A stretch of DNA of 64,000 nucleotides from Agaribacillus aureus (GTDB lineage Bacteria; Bacteroidota; Bacteroidia; Cytophagales; Cyclobacteriaceae). The notes beneath the pieces were generated by a model. It was not told the origin of the DNA and did no database searches. It saw only the letters and a list, made by a program, of their open reading frames with translations. The translations under genes and the position numbers were made by a program. Positions 45,127 through 53,681 of the stretch are shown here, one piece after another. Positions within the stretch are counted from its first letter, which is position 1; every line of letters starts with the position of its first letter. The DNA is taken from assembly GCA_030442055.1 (NCBI GenBank), contig JAUJEB010000007.1, positions 372,001-436,000 of the forward strand, written 5' to 3'.

Positions 45127-46260
45127 ATGCTACGATTTGCTTTTATATTTATCGTTTTTGTTCATGGGTTGATCCACCTGTTAGGGTTTGCCAAGGAATG
45201 GAATCTGATGCCGCTGAGCCAGTTGTCCGGTAAGACATTGCTGCCATTGAACGAAAATCTTTCAAAGTTTTTTGGCACGTTGTGGTTGTTGTCTTTCCTT
45301 GCCTTAGTGGCAGCAGGCCTGGCTTTTTTATGGAAGAAGGAATGGTGGACGCACCTGGCGTTGATTTCGATAATCATCTCTCAACTATTAATAGTCCTGT
45401 ACTGGCCGGATGCAAAGGTGGGAACTATTGCCAATGTAATCATTTTGGTGGCTATCATTTTATCTTTTACTCACCGGCAATTTGAGCGTGAGACGAAGTA
45501 CGAAGTGCAAAATTTGCTGGCAGACGGTACTGAAAGTGAGCGTTCAGTAATAACCATGGATATGTTGGAAACGCTTCCGGGCCCCGTACAAAAATGGCTT
45601 AAAAACGCAGGGGTAATCGGCAAAAATCATATCCGGCAGATTTATTTGGAACAAAACGGTAAGATCCGCTCCAAGGAGGGAAGTGCCTGGCTGCCGGTAG
45701 TTGCCAGGCAGTTTTTTACTACGGAGGTCCCCGGTTTTATTTGGAATGTCGAGGGGAAACAAGGATCCATATTTAAAGTGGTGGGACGAGATAAATACCG
45801 GCATGGCAAGGGGCACATGCTTATTAAAATGTTTTCAATGATTCCTATAGTCAGTGAGGAGGGGAAGGAAGTTAACCAGGGAGCGATGTTAAGATATCTT
45901 GCGGAAACTGTGTGGTTTCCTACCATGGCCTTAAGCCAATATATTTCGTGGGAAGGGATCGATGCCAATTCGGCCCGTGCTACCTTCATTTATAGAGACC
46001 TCAGTGTTTCAGGTGTGTTCGTATTTGACGATGAGGGCAATGTTTCTGCCTTCAAAGCACAAAGATATTATTACAGGGAGAAAGATGAATACTCTTTAGA
46101 GAGCTGGTCGGTTTCCATGAGTAACTACCAGCAACCGGCAGGCATCCGGATCCCAATGGCCGGAACCGTATCCTGGAAATTGGAAACCGGTGAATTTATA
46201 TACTACCAAATGGAAATTACCGATATTGAATATGACGAACCTCTTTCGGCTGTCAGGTAA
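45127..46260 (+). CDS. Membrane protein, DUF6544-like
   Basis: 377 residues. Four N-terminal hydrophobic segments (FAFIFIVFVHGLIHLLGFA, LWLLSFLALVAAGLAFLW, LALISIIISQLLIVLYW, VIILVAIILSF) and a 240-residue soluble domain: MLETLPGPVQKWLKNAGV, SAWLPVVARQFFTTEVPGFIW (shortened), YLAETVWFPTMAL, and a tail on an alpha-beta sandwich (PAGIRIPMAGTVSWKLE). I recall this as DUF6544, function unknown; related folds bind lipids. It probably shares a transcript with the Acg-type gene. Confidence 0.65.
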   Translation: MLRFAFIFIVFVHGLIHLLGFAKEWNLMPLSQLSGKTLLPLNENLSKFFGTLWLLSFLALVAAGLAFLWKKEWWTHLALISIIISQLLIVLYWPDAKVGTIANVIILVAIILSFTHRQFERETKYEVQNLLADGTESERSVITMDMLETLPGPVQKWLKNAGVIGKNHIRQIYLEQNGKIRSKEGSAWLPVVARQFFTTEVPGFIWNVEGKQGSIFKVVGRDKYRHGKGHMLIKMFSMIPIVSEEGKEVNQGAMLRYLAETVWFPTMALSQYISWEGIDANSARATFIYRDLSVSGVFVFDDEGNVSAFKAQRYYYREKDEYSLESWSVSMSNYQQPAGIRIPMAGTVSWKLETGEFIYYQMEITDIEYDEPLSAVR

Positions 46261-46344
46261 GGGTATTGCTTAACTGTTTTCAGGGCCTGGTGGGTACTGC
46301 TAAAGTCGGAATGGTAGATCACACCAAGACTTTCAGCAAACAAA

Positions 46345-46369
46345 AAAGGCAACGCCTGACGTTGCCTTT
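46345..46369 (-). terminator. Intrinsic terminator of the ribosomal protein operon
   Basis: AAAGGCAACG (46345-46354) pairs with CGTTGCCTTT (46360-46369). On the minus strand the stem is followed by a run of T. It lies 23 bases past the tsf stop and may also end the plus-strand gene. Confidence 0.88.
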
Positions 46370-46391
46370 GCTTATAATTTGATTCTTTAAA

Positions 46392-47225
46392 TTATCCGCC
46401 GATTGAGATCCTTTTAAAAGATTCCACCGTTAGACCGCTCTTTACACCATCCAGGTATTTGGCGACAGTCAGTGAAGAGTCTTTTACAAAAGCCTGATTT
46501 AACAAAGTGTTATCCTTAAAGAACTTATTTAGCTTGCCCATCGCTATTTTTTCTACGATGTTTTCGGGCTTGCCCTCTGCCAGTGCTTGCTCCTTGCCAA
46601 TTTCAATCTCTTTCTCTACAATAGTTTGGTCTACGCCATCTTTATCTACAGCCAGCGGATTCATGGCGGCGATTTGCATAGCCACATTTCTTCCTGCTTC
46701 GCTTTGATCATCTCCGTTAACGCCTTTTAAGGATACCAATACCCCCAATTTACTGCCAGCGTGAACATAAGGTACGACCTGCTCCCCAGCTACACGCTCA
46801 TAAGCGCTTATTTCGATTTTCTCGCCAATTTTACCAATCAGTTCTACAATCTTTTCAGAGATCGGAAGATCTCCTAATGTCAGGGTTTTAAGTTCATCAA
46901 TGGAGGCAGGCTTATTGGCCGAAGCCACTTCTACGATGCTTTGTCCCAGGTTTAAAAATTCTTCATTTTTAGCAACGAAGTCAGTTTCACAATTCAGGGC
47001 AATCAAGGTAGCTTCTTTGTTTCCCTCATCGGTTTTAATGAAAACCGAACCCTCACTGGTCTCCCGGTCGGATCTGGATGCAGAAACCTTCTGCCCTTTT
47101 TTCCTTAAAATTTCGATTGCTTTTTCAAAGTCTCCGTCAGCTTCGGTCAGTGCCTTTTTACAATCCATCATGCCGGCACCGGTTTGCTGCCTTAGTTTAT
47201 TAACTTCTTGTGCTGTAATAGCCAT
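46392..47225 (-). CDS. tsf: Elongation factor Ts
   Basis: 277 residues, normal length. N-terminal UBA-like domain with VNKLRQQTGAGMMDCKKAL; core with ALNCETDFVAKNEEFL, VPYVHAGSKLGVLVSL and VAMQIAAMNPLAV; C-terminal FVKDSSLTVAKYL. It recycles EF-Tu by driving GDP release. Last gene of rplM-rpsI-rpsB-tsf and followed by a terminator; a hairpin in the gap after rpsB may set its level. Confidence 0.98.
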   Translation of the reverse strand: MAITAQEVNKLRQQTGAGMMDCKKALTEADGDFEKAIEILRKKGQKVSASRSDRETSEGSVFIKTDEGNKEATLIALNCETDFVAKNEEFLNLGQSIVEVASANKPASIDELKTLTLGDLPISEKIVELIGKIGEKIEISAYERVAGEQVVPYVHAGSKLGVLVSLKGVNGDDQSEAGRNVAMQIAAMNPLAVDKDGVDQTIVEKEIEIGKEQALAEGKPENIVEKIAMGKLNKFFKDNTLLNQAFVKDSSLTVAKYLDGVKSGLTVESFKRISIGG

Positions 47226-47278
47226 TTTGTTAATTAGGTTTTAGTATGAATGACAATTTGAATTACTTAGTAACAAAA

Positions 47279-47312
47279 ATTGAACACCGTAAAAATCAAC
47301 GATGTTCAATTC
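47279..47312 (-). terminator. Attenuator-like hairpin between rpsB and tsf
   Basis: AATTGAACATCG and CGGTGTTCAATT (minus strand) form a 12-bp stem with one G-U pair around a 10-base loop, followed by TTTGTT. It resembles a leaky terminator that would reduce tsf relative to rpsB. Position in the operon is seen; its activity is inferred. Confidence 0.5.
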
Positions 47313-47339
47313 TTATAGTGTTTTATTTGATCTAAATCT

Positions 47340-48209
47340 TTATTCTTTTTTTGATTCCTCACCTCCGGATTCCACACTTTCTTCAGCGGGTTTTTCGGCT
47401 GCTTTGGCTTCTACCTCCACCTCTGCGGCTTGTGGCGCCTCCTCGGCTTGTTCTCCATTATTGCTGTCCATCTTGATTTTCGCTTCTTCCTCCTGCTTTA
47501 GCTTCGCTTCATCCTTATCTTTTTTCCTTTCCATCAATCCTTCTTCGATAGCTTTACCAATTTCGGTCACAATCAAGCTGATAGACTTGAATGCATCATC
47601 GTTTGCCGGAATAGGAAAATCGACAAATTCGGGGTTGGAGTTGGTATCGACCATGGCATAAACCGGGATGTTCAATTTCTGAGCTTCTTTAACAGCGATA
47701 TGCTCACGCTTAATATCCACGATAAACAATGCTGCCGGTAGCCTGGTAAGGTCGGAGATACCACCGAGAATTCTCTCCAACTTGGTTTTTTCCCTGCTTA
47801 CCATTAGTCGTTCTCTTTTGGCCAGGTTTTGGTAGGCCTCATCTTTCATCAGTTTTTCGATGGAAGACAATTTTTTCAAAGACTTCCTTATTGTGCTGAA
47901 GTTGGTGAGCATTCCACCGAGCCATCTTTCCGTAACATAAGGCATTTTTAACCTTTGTGCTTCTTCAGCTACCAGGTTTTTAGCCTGTTTTTTAGTGGCC
48001 ACGAACATTACTTTTCTTCCTGATCGTACCACCTGCTTGATTGCGTTGGATGCTTCTTCGAGGCAAACAAGCGACTTATTAAGATCGATAATATGGATGC
48101 CATTTCTTTCCATGAAGATATATGGCGCCATCTTAGGATCCCACTTTCTCGTCAAGTGCCCAAAATGAACACCAGCATCCAGTAAGTCATTGTATTTTAA
48201 ATTGCTCAT
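47340..48209 (-). CDS. rpsB: 30S ribosomal protein S2
   Basis: 289 residues. Core (1-230) with LLDAGVHFGHLTRKWDPKM, IHIIDLNKSL, TERWLGGMLTNF, IVDIKREHIAVKEA and ANDDAFKSISLI. The last 60 residues are an acidic Ala/Glu/Lys-rich tail, longer than in E. coli but common in Bacteroidota. It binds the small subunit next to S1. Second to last in the operon; rpsI ends 21 bases upstream. Confidence 0.98.
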   Translation of the reverse strand: MSNLKYNDLLDAGVHFGHLTRKWDPKMAPYIFMERNGIHIIDLNKSLVCLEEASNAIKQVVRSGRKVMFVATKKQAKNLVAEEAQRLKMPYVTERWLGGMLTNFSTIRKSLKKLSSIEKLMKDEAYQNLAKRERLMVSREKTKLERILGGISDLTRLPAALFIVDIKREHIAVKEAQKLNIPVYAMVDTNSNPEFVDFPIPANDDAFKSISLIVTEIGKAIEEGLMERKKDKDEAKLKQEEEAKIKMDSNNGEQAEEAPQAAEVEVEAKAAEKPAEESVESGGEESKKE

Positions 48210-48230
48210 TAAAAGGTGATGATTATAATA

Positions 48231-48617
48231 TTATCGTTTACTAAATTGAAATCTTCTCCTGGCCTTCCTTCTACCATATTTTTTTCTCTCCACCATTCTC
48301 GGATCCCTGGTAAGAAAACCTTCGGACTTTAAGGGACCGCGAAATTCAGGGTTTACCTCGCACAATGCTCTGGCAATGGCCAATCTTACCGCTTCGGCCT
48401 GGCCTTTAAATCCGCCACCGCCTACATTGATGTTGATATCAAAACTATCGGCACTTTCCACAGCGGTTAAAGGCTGCTTTACCACTACCCGTAGTATTTC
48501 GGTTGGGAAATAGCTGTCAAGCGTTTTGTCATTAACTTTTATTTCCCCGTTTCCGGATTTAAGATAGATTCTGGCTACTGATGTCTTCCTTCTGCCAATT
48601 GAATTAACGACGTCCAT
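48231..48617 (-). CDS. rpsI: 30S ribosomal protein S9
   Basis: 128 residues. SIGRRKTSVARIYLKSGNGE near the N-terminus, GGGFKGQAEAVRLAIARAL in the middle and the basic tail ending KARRRFQFSKR that reaches the tRNA in the P site. Complete. Starts 11 bases after rplM on the same strand. Confidence 0.98.
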   Translation of the reverse strand: MDVVNSIGRRKTSVARIYLKSGNGEIKVNDKTLDSYFPTEILRVVVKQPLTAVESADSFDININVGGGGFKGQAEAVRLAIARALCEVNPEFRGPLKSEGFLTRDPRMVERKKYGRRKARRRFQFSKR

Positions 48618-48628
48618 TAATTTTATTT

Positions 48629-49072
48629 TTAAATTTTAAATTCTTTTGGTTGCTGCGCTTCATGAGGATGCTCGGCACCTTCATAAACATGCAAGTTTTT
48701 AAATATCTGTCTTCCCAGCCGGTTTTTAGGTAACATCCCACGGATTGCTCTCTCCACTAATAAAGTGGAAGACTTTTCCTTCAACTGTCTCGGCGTGATT
48801 TGCTTTTGTCCGCCGGGATAACCTGTATATGATAAGTACACCCTGTCATCCCATTTCTTGCCGCTTAATTTGACCTTATCAGCATTAATGACGATCACAT
48901 GATCTCCACAATCAACATGGGGTGTGAAACTTGGTTTGTATTTACCTCTTACAATTTTTGCCACCTCGCTGGCCAACCTTCCCAATGCCTTGGAGTCGGC
49001 ATCTACAATGACCCACTGCTTGTCAACGGTTTGCTTATTGGCAGAGATAGTCTTATAACTTAAAGTATCCAC
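48629..49072 (-). CDS. rplM: 50S ribosomal protein L13
   Basis: 147 residues: WVIVDADSKALGRLASEVAK, HVDCGDHVIVINADKVKLSG, PRQLKEKSSTLLVERAIRGM and LPKNRLGRQIFKNLHVYEG. The start is GTG at 49072; a stop codon directly precedes it in frame and the N-terminus DTLSYKTIS fits the family, so GTG is firm. First gene of the operon, with a good promoter match upstream. Confidence 0.97.
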   Translation of the reverse strand: MDTLSYKTISANKQTVDKQWVIVDADSKALGRLASEVAKIVRGKYKPSFTPHVDCGDHVIVINADKVKLSGKKWDDRVYLSYTGYPGGQKQITPRQLKEKSSTLLVERAIRGMLPKNRLGRQIFKNLHVYEGAEHPHEAQQPKEFKI

Positions 49073-49124
49073 TTATTTACTGTTAATTTGTATCAAATGA
49101 AATATACGCCCTTAAAAAGGGACA

Positions 49125-49155
49125 CAAAGATAGAGGCTTATTTTTGGAAATGCAA
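49125..49155 (-). promoter_or_regulatory. Promoter of the rplM-rpsI-rpsB-tsf operon
   Basis: Minus-strand -33 TTG at 49155-49153 and -7 TATCTTTG at 49132-49125, 20 bases apart, matching the Bacteroidota primary sigma consensus. The predicted leader is about 45 nt, too short to judge for an L13 autoregulatory fold by eye. Confidence 0.6.
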
Positions 49156-49261
49156 TAACCTGGGAAAAAAATAATGGCATTTATGCGTTGATCCCGGCCG
49201 GTTTAAATCCTATTGGTTTTTCCCTGTAAAGATGCCAAATTACCATTTTTCTCCTTACTCC

Positions 49262-49975
49262 TCAAATATTTTTGTCAAGTTGTTTCAGCAACACCGAAAA
49301 ATCTTTTGGGTACTCGACATTTACCGACAGGTCATTGCCAGTCATATCTTTAAATTTAAGATAACGGGCATGCAGGGCAATTCTTTTGATCAGGGGTAAT
49401 TCTTCTGTGCCTTTTTTAAGGTGGTAGTTTCTTTTAATGGAGGATAGATAGAAGTGATGGCCTCCATATACAAGATCTCCAATGATAGGCGCCTGCTGAT
49501 GGGCCAGGTGTACTCTTATTTGGTGCATCCGGCCACTGTGCGGAAAGCAAGCCAGCAGCGTGTGCGCGCGAAAAGCTTTGATCGTGTCGATCGTTGTTGT
49601 TGACTCCTTGCCCCGGTAATGGTCTATCCTCACCGTACCCTTTCCCGATGAGAAAATGGGCGCTTCAATTTTTAAATCTTTAAAATTGTGAATGCCTTCC
49701 GCAACAGCGTGATATTCCTTGATTACTTCGCGCTTTTCAAATTGGATGGAAAGTGACCTGTAAGCTTCCGGACTTTTAGCAATAGCCAAAGCCCCCGAGG
49801 TTTCCTTATCCAGCCGGTGGCATAATTGTGCTAAAGGATGATAATTTTTTGCTAAGCTCAATAAATTGACCTCATCGTTACGGTCATCAAGGCTGGCAAC
49901 GAAAGGAGGTTTATTGATAACTATATAATTATCATTCTCAAATACTATTAACTCTTCGAATTTTAATTTCCCCAT
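49262..49975 (-). CDS. RluA-family pseudouridine synthase
   Basis: 237 residues without an S4 domain. Catalytic Asp in HRLDKETSGALAIAKS; YHAVAEG; the late motif GRMHQIRVHLAH and PIIGDLVYGG. Converts uridine to pseudouridine in rRNA or tRNA; in Bacteroidota this short form resembles RluC/TruC-like enzymes, target unproven. A -7 box lies five bases before the ATG, so the message may be leaderless. Confidence 0.93.
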   Translation of the reverse strand: MGKLKFEELIVFENDNYIVINKPPFVASLDDRNDEVNLLSLAKNYHPLAQLCHRLDKETSGALAIAKSPEAYRSLSIQFEKREVIKEYHAVAEGIHNFKDLKIEAPIFSSGKGTVRIDHYRGKESTTTIDTIKAFRAHTLLACFPHSGRMHQIRVHLAHQQAPIIGDLVYGGHHFYLSSIKRNYHLKKGTEELPLIKRIALHARYLKFKDMTGNDLSVNVEYPKDFSVLLKQLDKNI

Positions 49976-49980
49976 TTGGG

Positions 49981-49988
49981 CAAATCTA
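49981..49988 (-). promoter_or_regulatory. Candidate -7 box directly before the pseudouridine synthase gene
   Basis: Minus-strand TAGATTTG matches TANNTTTG and ends five bases upstream of the ATG at 49975, pointing to a leaderless transcript. No clear -33 partner. Confidence 0.35.
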
Positions 49989-50091
49989 CGAAAGTCAGAT
50001 TAAATTAATACCATTTGGCAGCTGATGAAGATAGAATAATAGCTGGTGGAGAAATTTCCAATCAAATGAAAGTTTGCTTACCCGAGATCTA

Positions 50092-50346
50092 TTATGAATT
50101 GCTCCACTCGTGGAAGTTGACCACATTGCCAACTTTGTCAAGATAAAAAGTTACGCTGCACCTATTCATATATCCCTTATCATTTTTGTGTGTAAATTTA
50201 TGATACACCACATATTTATAAGGGGGGACATTTACCTGCACTACGTCCGACCACTCCAGCGACTCGTAGCTTTCCCAGTTGATCAGCTTATCTTTCAACC
50301 AGATTTTCACATGATTAATGGCACCATTTTCTGTTACAAAGGACAT
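50092..50346 (-). CDS. Small protein of unknown function, 84 residues
   Basis: No signal peptide or membrane segment. The sequence has a beta-rich look with aromatic pairs (VKIWLKDKLINWESYESLEW, PYKYVVYHKFTHKN, CSVTFYLDKVGNVVNFHEW). ATG start; the codon use looks like its neighbours. I recognise no family. It stands alone between the pseudouridine synthase and the histidine kinase. Confidence 0.6.
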   Translation of the reverse strand: MSFVTENGAINHVKIWLKDKLINWESYESLEWSDVVQVNVPPYKYVVYHKFTHKNDKGYMNRCSVTFYLDKVGNVVNFHEWSNS

Positions 50347-50496
50347 TTCCGCTTCTACTAATTTCCATAATACAAATTTCCGTATTAAATATTAACCATT
50401 AATTATTGAAAAATTAATAAAAGATTAATTTTGTCTGTATAGGTTAAGAATAAATGAATATGGCTGAGAACCAGACACTTGTTTTTAGTTAATTCC

Positions 50497-51519
50497 TTAG
50501 GCAGTGGGCAAAGCAAAACTAAAGGTCGATCCTTCTTCTACTTTGCTTTGTACTTCTATTCTGGTGTCGTGCGCCTCCAATACATGTTTTACAATAGCCA
50601 GCCCCAGGCCGGTTCCGCCCTTATCCTTGGAACGGCTTTTTTCCACCCGGTAAAAACGCTCAAATATGCGTTTAATATCTTCATCGGGGATTCCTCTTCC
50701 ATTATCCGAAACAGTAATGAGTACTTCCTTTTTTCTTTTTTCAAAACCAACCCTTACTGAGCCTTGCTTTCGTGTATATTTTATGGCATTGGAAATTAGG
50801 TTGAGCATGACCTGGTAAATTCTTTGCTGGTCGGCCACGACAAATACCTGGTTGTTGGAGAACTCCGTAAACCCCATGTCAATTTCCTTTTTTTCGGCCT
50901 CCCCTTCCAGTTGTTCGAATACTTCATTAACTACGGCAAATACGTTAAAGCGCTCATATTGCATCTTGATTTGCCCGGTTTCCATTTGCGATAGGGTGAG
51001 CAGGTCCTGCACCAGTATATCCAGGCCATCCAGGCTTTTAGCAGCTTTCTTTAGAAATTTTTGTCTCACCTTTTTATCTTCTATGGCACCGTCGAGCAGG
51101 GTATGGACAAATCCCTGGGCGCTGAAAATGGGTGTTTTTAACTCATGAGAAATGTCTGCAATAAACTCCCGCCGAAAGTTTTCTGTTTTTTTAAGCTGAT
51201 CTATTTCCTGTTGTTTGGAAACCGCGTAGGCATGAATTTCCGATTGTATTCTTTTCAGCGGATTGAGAGGATTGAAACCCTCAGGGTCATTAAATTGAAT
51301 TTCTTTATTGTTTAATTTTTTGATAGCATTTTGCATCTTTTTGATTTCATTAAAAATCAAAAAATTCAAAATCATGTGAATCAGCAGATAGGAAGATGAA
51401 AATGAGATGACAAAGGTCACGATCAGCGCATTGACACTAACGTTTACCAACGACAAAAAGGCAGTAGTGACCACGGAAATAGAAGCCGCTAAAAGTAAGG
51501 CAAGTCCCCTTGAATTCAC
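50497..51519 (-). CDS. PhoR-like sensor histidine kinase
   Basis: 340 residues with a GTG start (the only suitable codon after the in-frame stop). Two membrane segments (about 4-60: LALLLAASISVVTTAFLSLV, ALIVTFVISFSSSYLLI) with almost no periplasmic loop; HAMP/coil; HisKA with His in DISHELKTPIFSAQGF; ATPase with LNLISNAIKYTRKQ, SDNGRGIPDED, IFERFYRV and GTGLGLAIVKHV. It should phosphorylate the regulator encoded 39 bases upstream. Phosphate or envelope stress are typical cues; the one here is unknown. Confidence 0.93.
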   Translation of the reverse strand: MNSRGLALLLAASISVVTTAFLSLVNVSVNALIVTFVISFSSSYLLIHMILNFLIFNEIKKMQNAIKKLNNKEIQFNDPEGFNPLNPLKRIQSEIHAYAVSKQQEIDQLKKTENFRREFIADISHELKTPIFSAQGFVHTLLDGAIEDKKVRQKFLKKAAKSLDGLDILVQDLLTLSQMETGQIKMQYERFNVFAVVNEVFEQLEGEAEKKEIDMGFTEFSNNQVFVVADQQRIYQVMLNLISNAIKYTRKQGSVRVGFEKRKKEVLITVSDNGRGIPDEDIKRIFERFYRVEKSRSKDKGGTGLGLAIVKHVLEAHDTRIEVQSKVEEGSTFSFALPTA

Positions 51520-51558
51520 TTTAAGTCTCTTATTTTTCTTTTGATTAGTGCTAAGTTA

Positions 51559-52248
51559 CTAATTCAACTGAAATTTATAACCAACCCCTTTAACTGTAGA
51601 AATAAATCCCTCTCCTATCTTTTCTCTTACCTTTCTGATATGGACATCTACGGTACGGGCCAGGACATAAACGTCGGTTCCCCAGATATTTTGTAGCAGT
51701 TCATCCCGATTAAAGACTTTATTAGGATTCTGTGCGAGGTAGTAGAGCAGTTCGAACTCTTTTTTAGGAAGGGTTACAGGTTTGTCATTGACATTTACCG
51801 TGTAACTGGTTCTGTTAATTGACAAGCCGCCGATTTCTATAATGTCCTTATCGTCCTTTTTCTTGGCTTCCCGCCGGAACAAGGCCTTTAGGCGGCTCAT
51901 TAAGGCGCGCGGTTTGATAGGCTTGGTGATATAGTCATCAGCGCCGACTTCAAAAGCAGCTACCTCGGAATACTCCTCAGAGCGGGCAGTCAGGAAGGTT
52001 ATGTAGGTGCCGTTTAACTCCGGGATCTCTCTTAGTTGCCGGCAGGTTTCAACGCCATCCTGTTTTGGCATCATGATATCCAGCAGGATGAGATCCGGGA
52101 CAAATTTCCTGGCGATTTTCACGCCTTCCCGACCCTCAAGTGCCGTCTTCACCAGATAACCTTCTTTTTCCAGGTTATATTTCAATAATTCAAGAATATC
52201 TTCTTCATCATCTACAACGAGCACTTTGAAGTTAAGCTTTTCAGACAT
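51559..52248 (-). CDS. PhoB/OmpR-type response regulator
   Basis: 229 residues. Receiver domain with VVDDEEDI, phospho-Asp in LILLDIMMPKQDG, TFLTARSEE and DYITKPIKP; linker; winged-helix DNA-binding domain (about 130-228) with LPKKEFELLYYLAQNP, LLQNIWGTDVYVLARTVDVHIRKVRE (shortened: RTVDVHIRKVREK) and KGVGYKF. It starts 11 bases after the TlpA-type gene and 39 bases before its kinase, so the three probably share a transcript. Confidence 0.95.
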   Translation of the reverse strand: MSEKLNFKVLVVDDEEDILELLKYNLEKEGYLVKTALEGREGVKIARKFVPDLILLDIMMPKQDGVETCRQLREIPELNGTYITFLTARSEEYSEVAAFEVGADDYITKPIKPRALMSRLKALFRREAKKKDDKDIIEIGGLSINRTSYTVNVNDKPVTLPKKEFELLYYLAQNPNKVFNRDELLQNIWGTDVYVLARTVDVHIRKVREKIGEGFISTVKGVGYKFQLN

Positions 52249-52259
52249 TTTCGTAAGAG

Positions 52260-53594
52260 TTAGTTTTTTAATTCTTTGATAAATAGTTTTTCCAAGGTTG
52301 ATTCCAATACCTGGCCCCTCAAATTCTTAGCAATGATTTTGCCTTCGGGATCCACTAAAAATGAGGCAGGTATACTTCTCACCTGGTACATGGAGGCGCC
52401 TTCGCTTTTCCATCCTTTCAAATCGGAGATATGTCCCCAGTTCAGCTGATCCTTTTCAATAGCCGCCAGCCATTTTTCCTTATTGTGATCCAGCGATACA
52501 CCAAGTACCTTGAATCCGTACTGTTGAAATTTATGATATGCTTTAACTACATTCGGGTTTTCCTTTCTGCAAGGGCCGCACCAGGATGCCCAGAAATCAA
52601 TCAACACATAATTTCCTTTCAGGGAAGAAAGCCGCTGCATGGCCCCGTATTGATCCGGTAAAGTAATGTCAGGTGCTAAATCTCCTATTCTGGGGGCGGG
52701 TGGTGGCAATAAGTTGATTAAGTACTGATAATGCTTTGAATGGGGGTATTCCAGGCCATATTTATCTACAATGTCCCATATGTTATCCGGAGCTCCATTG
52801 GCAAACAGACTTACCAAAGCCAGATAAATCACCTCTCTATGGCGGGAATCAGGCTGAGTTTTTCCGATCAGCCTATCCGCGGCTGACAGCCACTGTGGCA
52901 GGTTTTTTGGTACAAAAGTTTGATAATAGCGGTAAACCTTGCCCAGCAACATGTCTCCACGCGTAAATTCTTCATCGGAGAATTCTTCAGGACTAAAGTA
53001 AGCTTCCTCCGTTTTGTTTTCCCCGGAGATAAATAGCCGTGCCACTTTTCCTATGAACAAATCCGGATTATTTTCAGACAGTTTTTTGTAAAAACTGTTT
53101 TGTTCATTTTTTAATGAATCCAGTTTGGCCTGCAACAGCGTTAATTCGTCCTGAGTGCCGCCGGAACGTTTAGCAACATGAGCCTGTTGTAGAATTTTCT
53201 TATTGGCTGTTTGAATCTTTTGGTTAAACTTTGCGAATTGCTGAAATAATTCGTTTTCTTTTGAATGCTGGAAATAGATGGCCATGGGCTGGTTTACATC
53301 CCCTTCAAATTGTAAATTCTCCTGCCCTAAAATCACGACAACGCTTTTATCTCCACTTTGGCCAATTTTATAAAATCCTCTGGGCAATCCGTTATCATAT
53401 TGGAAGGAAAACTGCCCGGCGTTGGAAGTGGCAGAGTCAATTTTTATTGCCTGTGTTCCAAATAAGCTGTATAAAAAAACCTGTTTATTATTTTGAATGT
53501 TGGCCAATTTCCCGTTAATAACGGTCTTCTGAGCAGTCGCTGTATTAAAACAAAAAAAAGCCAAAAACAGAATTACAATAAGCCTTTTAGCCAT
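52260..53594 (-). CDS. Exported TlpA-type thioredoxin protein with DUF4369 domain
   Basis: 444 residues. Signal peptide (RLIVILFLAFFCFNTATAQ). DUF4369-like beta domain (about 20-130: INGKLANIQNNKQVFLYSLF, VVVILGQENLQFEGDVNQP), a helical middle (130-300) and a C-terminal AhpC/TlpA thioredoxin domain (about 305-444) with the redox motif DFWASWCGPCRKENPN and cis-Pro in VRSIPASFLVDPEG. It likely reduces or isomerises disulfides in the periplasm. It leads the probable operon with the PhoBR-like genes. Confidence 0.93.
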   Translation of the reverse strand: MAKRLIVILFLAFFCFNTATAQKTVINGKLANIQNNKQVFLYSLFGTQAIKIDSATSNAGQFSFQYDNGLPRGFYKIGQSGDKSVVVILGQENLQFEGDVNQPMAIYFQHSKENELFQQFAKFNQKIQTANKKILQQAHVAKRSGGTQDELTLLQAKLDSLKNEQNSFYKKLSENNPDLFIGKVARLFISGENKTEEAYFSPEEFSDEEFTRGDMLLGKVYRYYQTFVPKNLPQWLSAADRLIGKTQPDSRHREVIYLALVSLFANGAPDNIWDIVDKYGLEYPHSKHYQYLINLLPPPAPRIGDLAPDITLPDQYGAMQRLSSLKGNYVLIDFWASWCGPCRKENPNVVKAYHKFQQYGFKVLGVSLDHNKEKWLAAIEKDQLNWGHISDLKGWKSEGASMYQVRSIPASFLVDPEGKIIAKNLRGQVLESTLEKLFIKELKN

Positions 53595-53617
53595 ATATGA
53601 ATATGCTGAATTTAAAT

Positions 53618-53625
53618 CAAAATTA
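53618..53625 (-). promoter_or_regulatory. Candidate -7 box before the TlpA-type gene
   Basis: Minus-strand TAATTTTG matches TANNTTTG, 24 bases before the start at 53594. It suggests a promoter for the TlpA-PhoBR group inside the 87-base gap after the DUF3108 gene. Confidence 0.4.
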
Positions 53626-53681
53626 GCCAGAATAGATATTATTAAAAAGCAGTTAACAATTTCTTAATACAATGTAAGATA

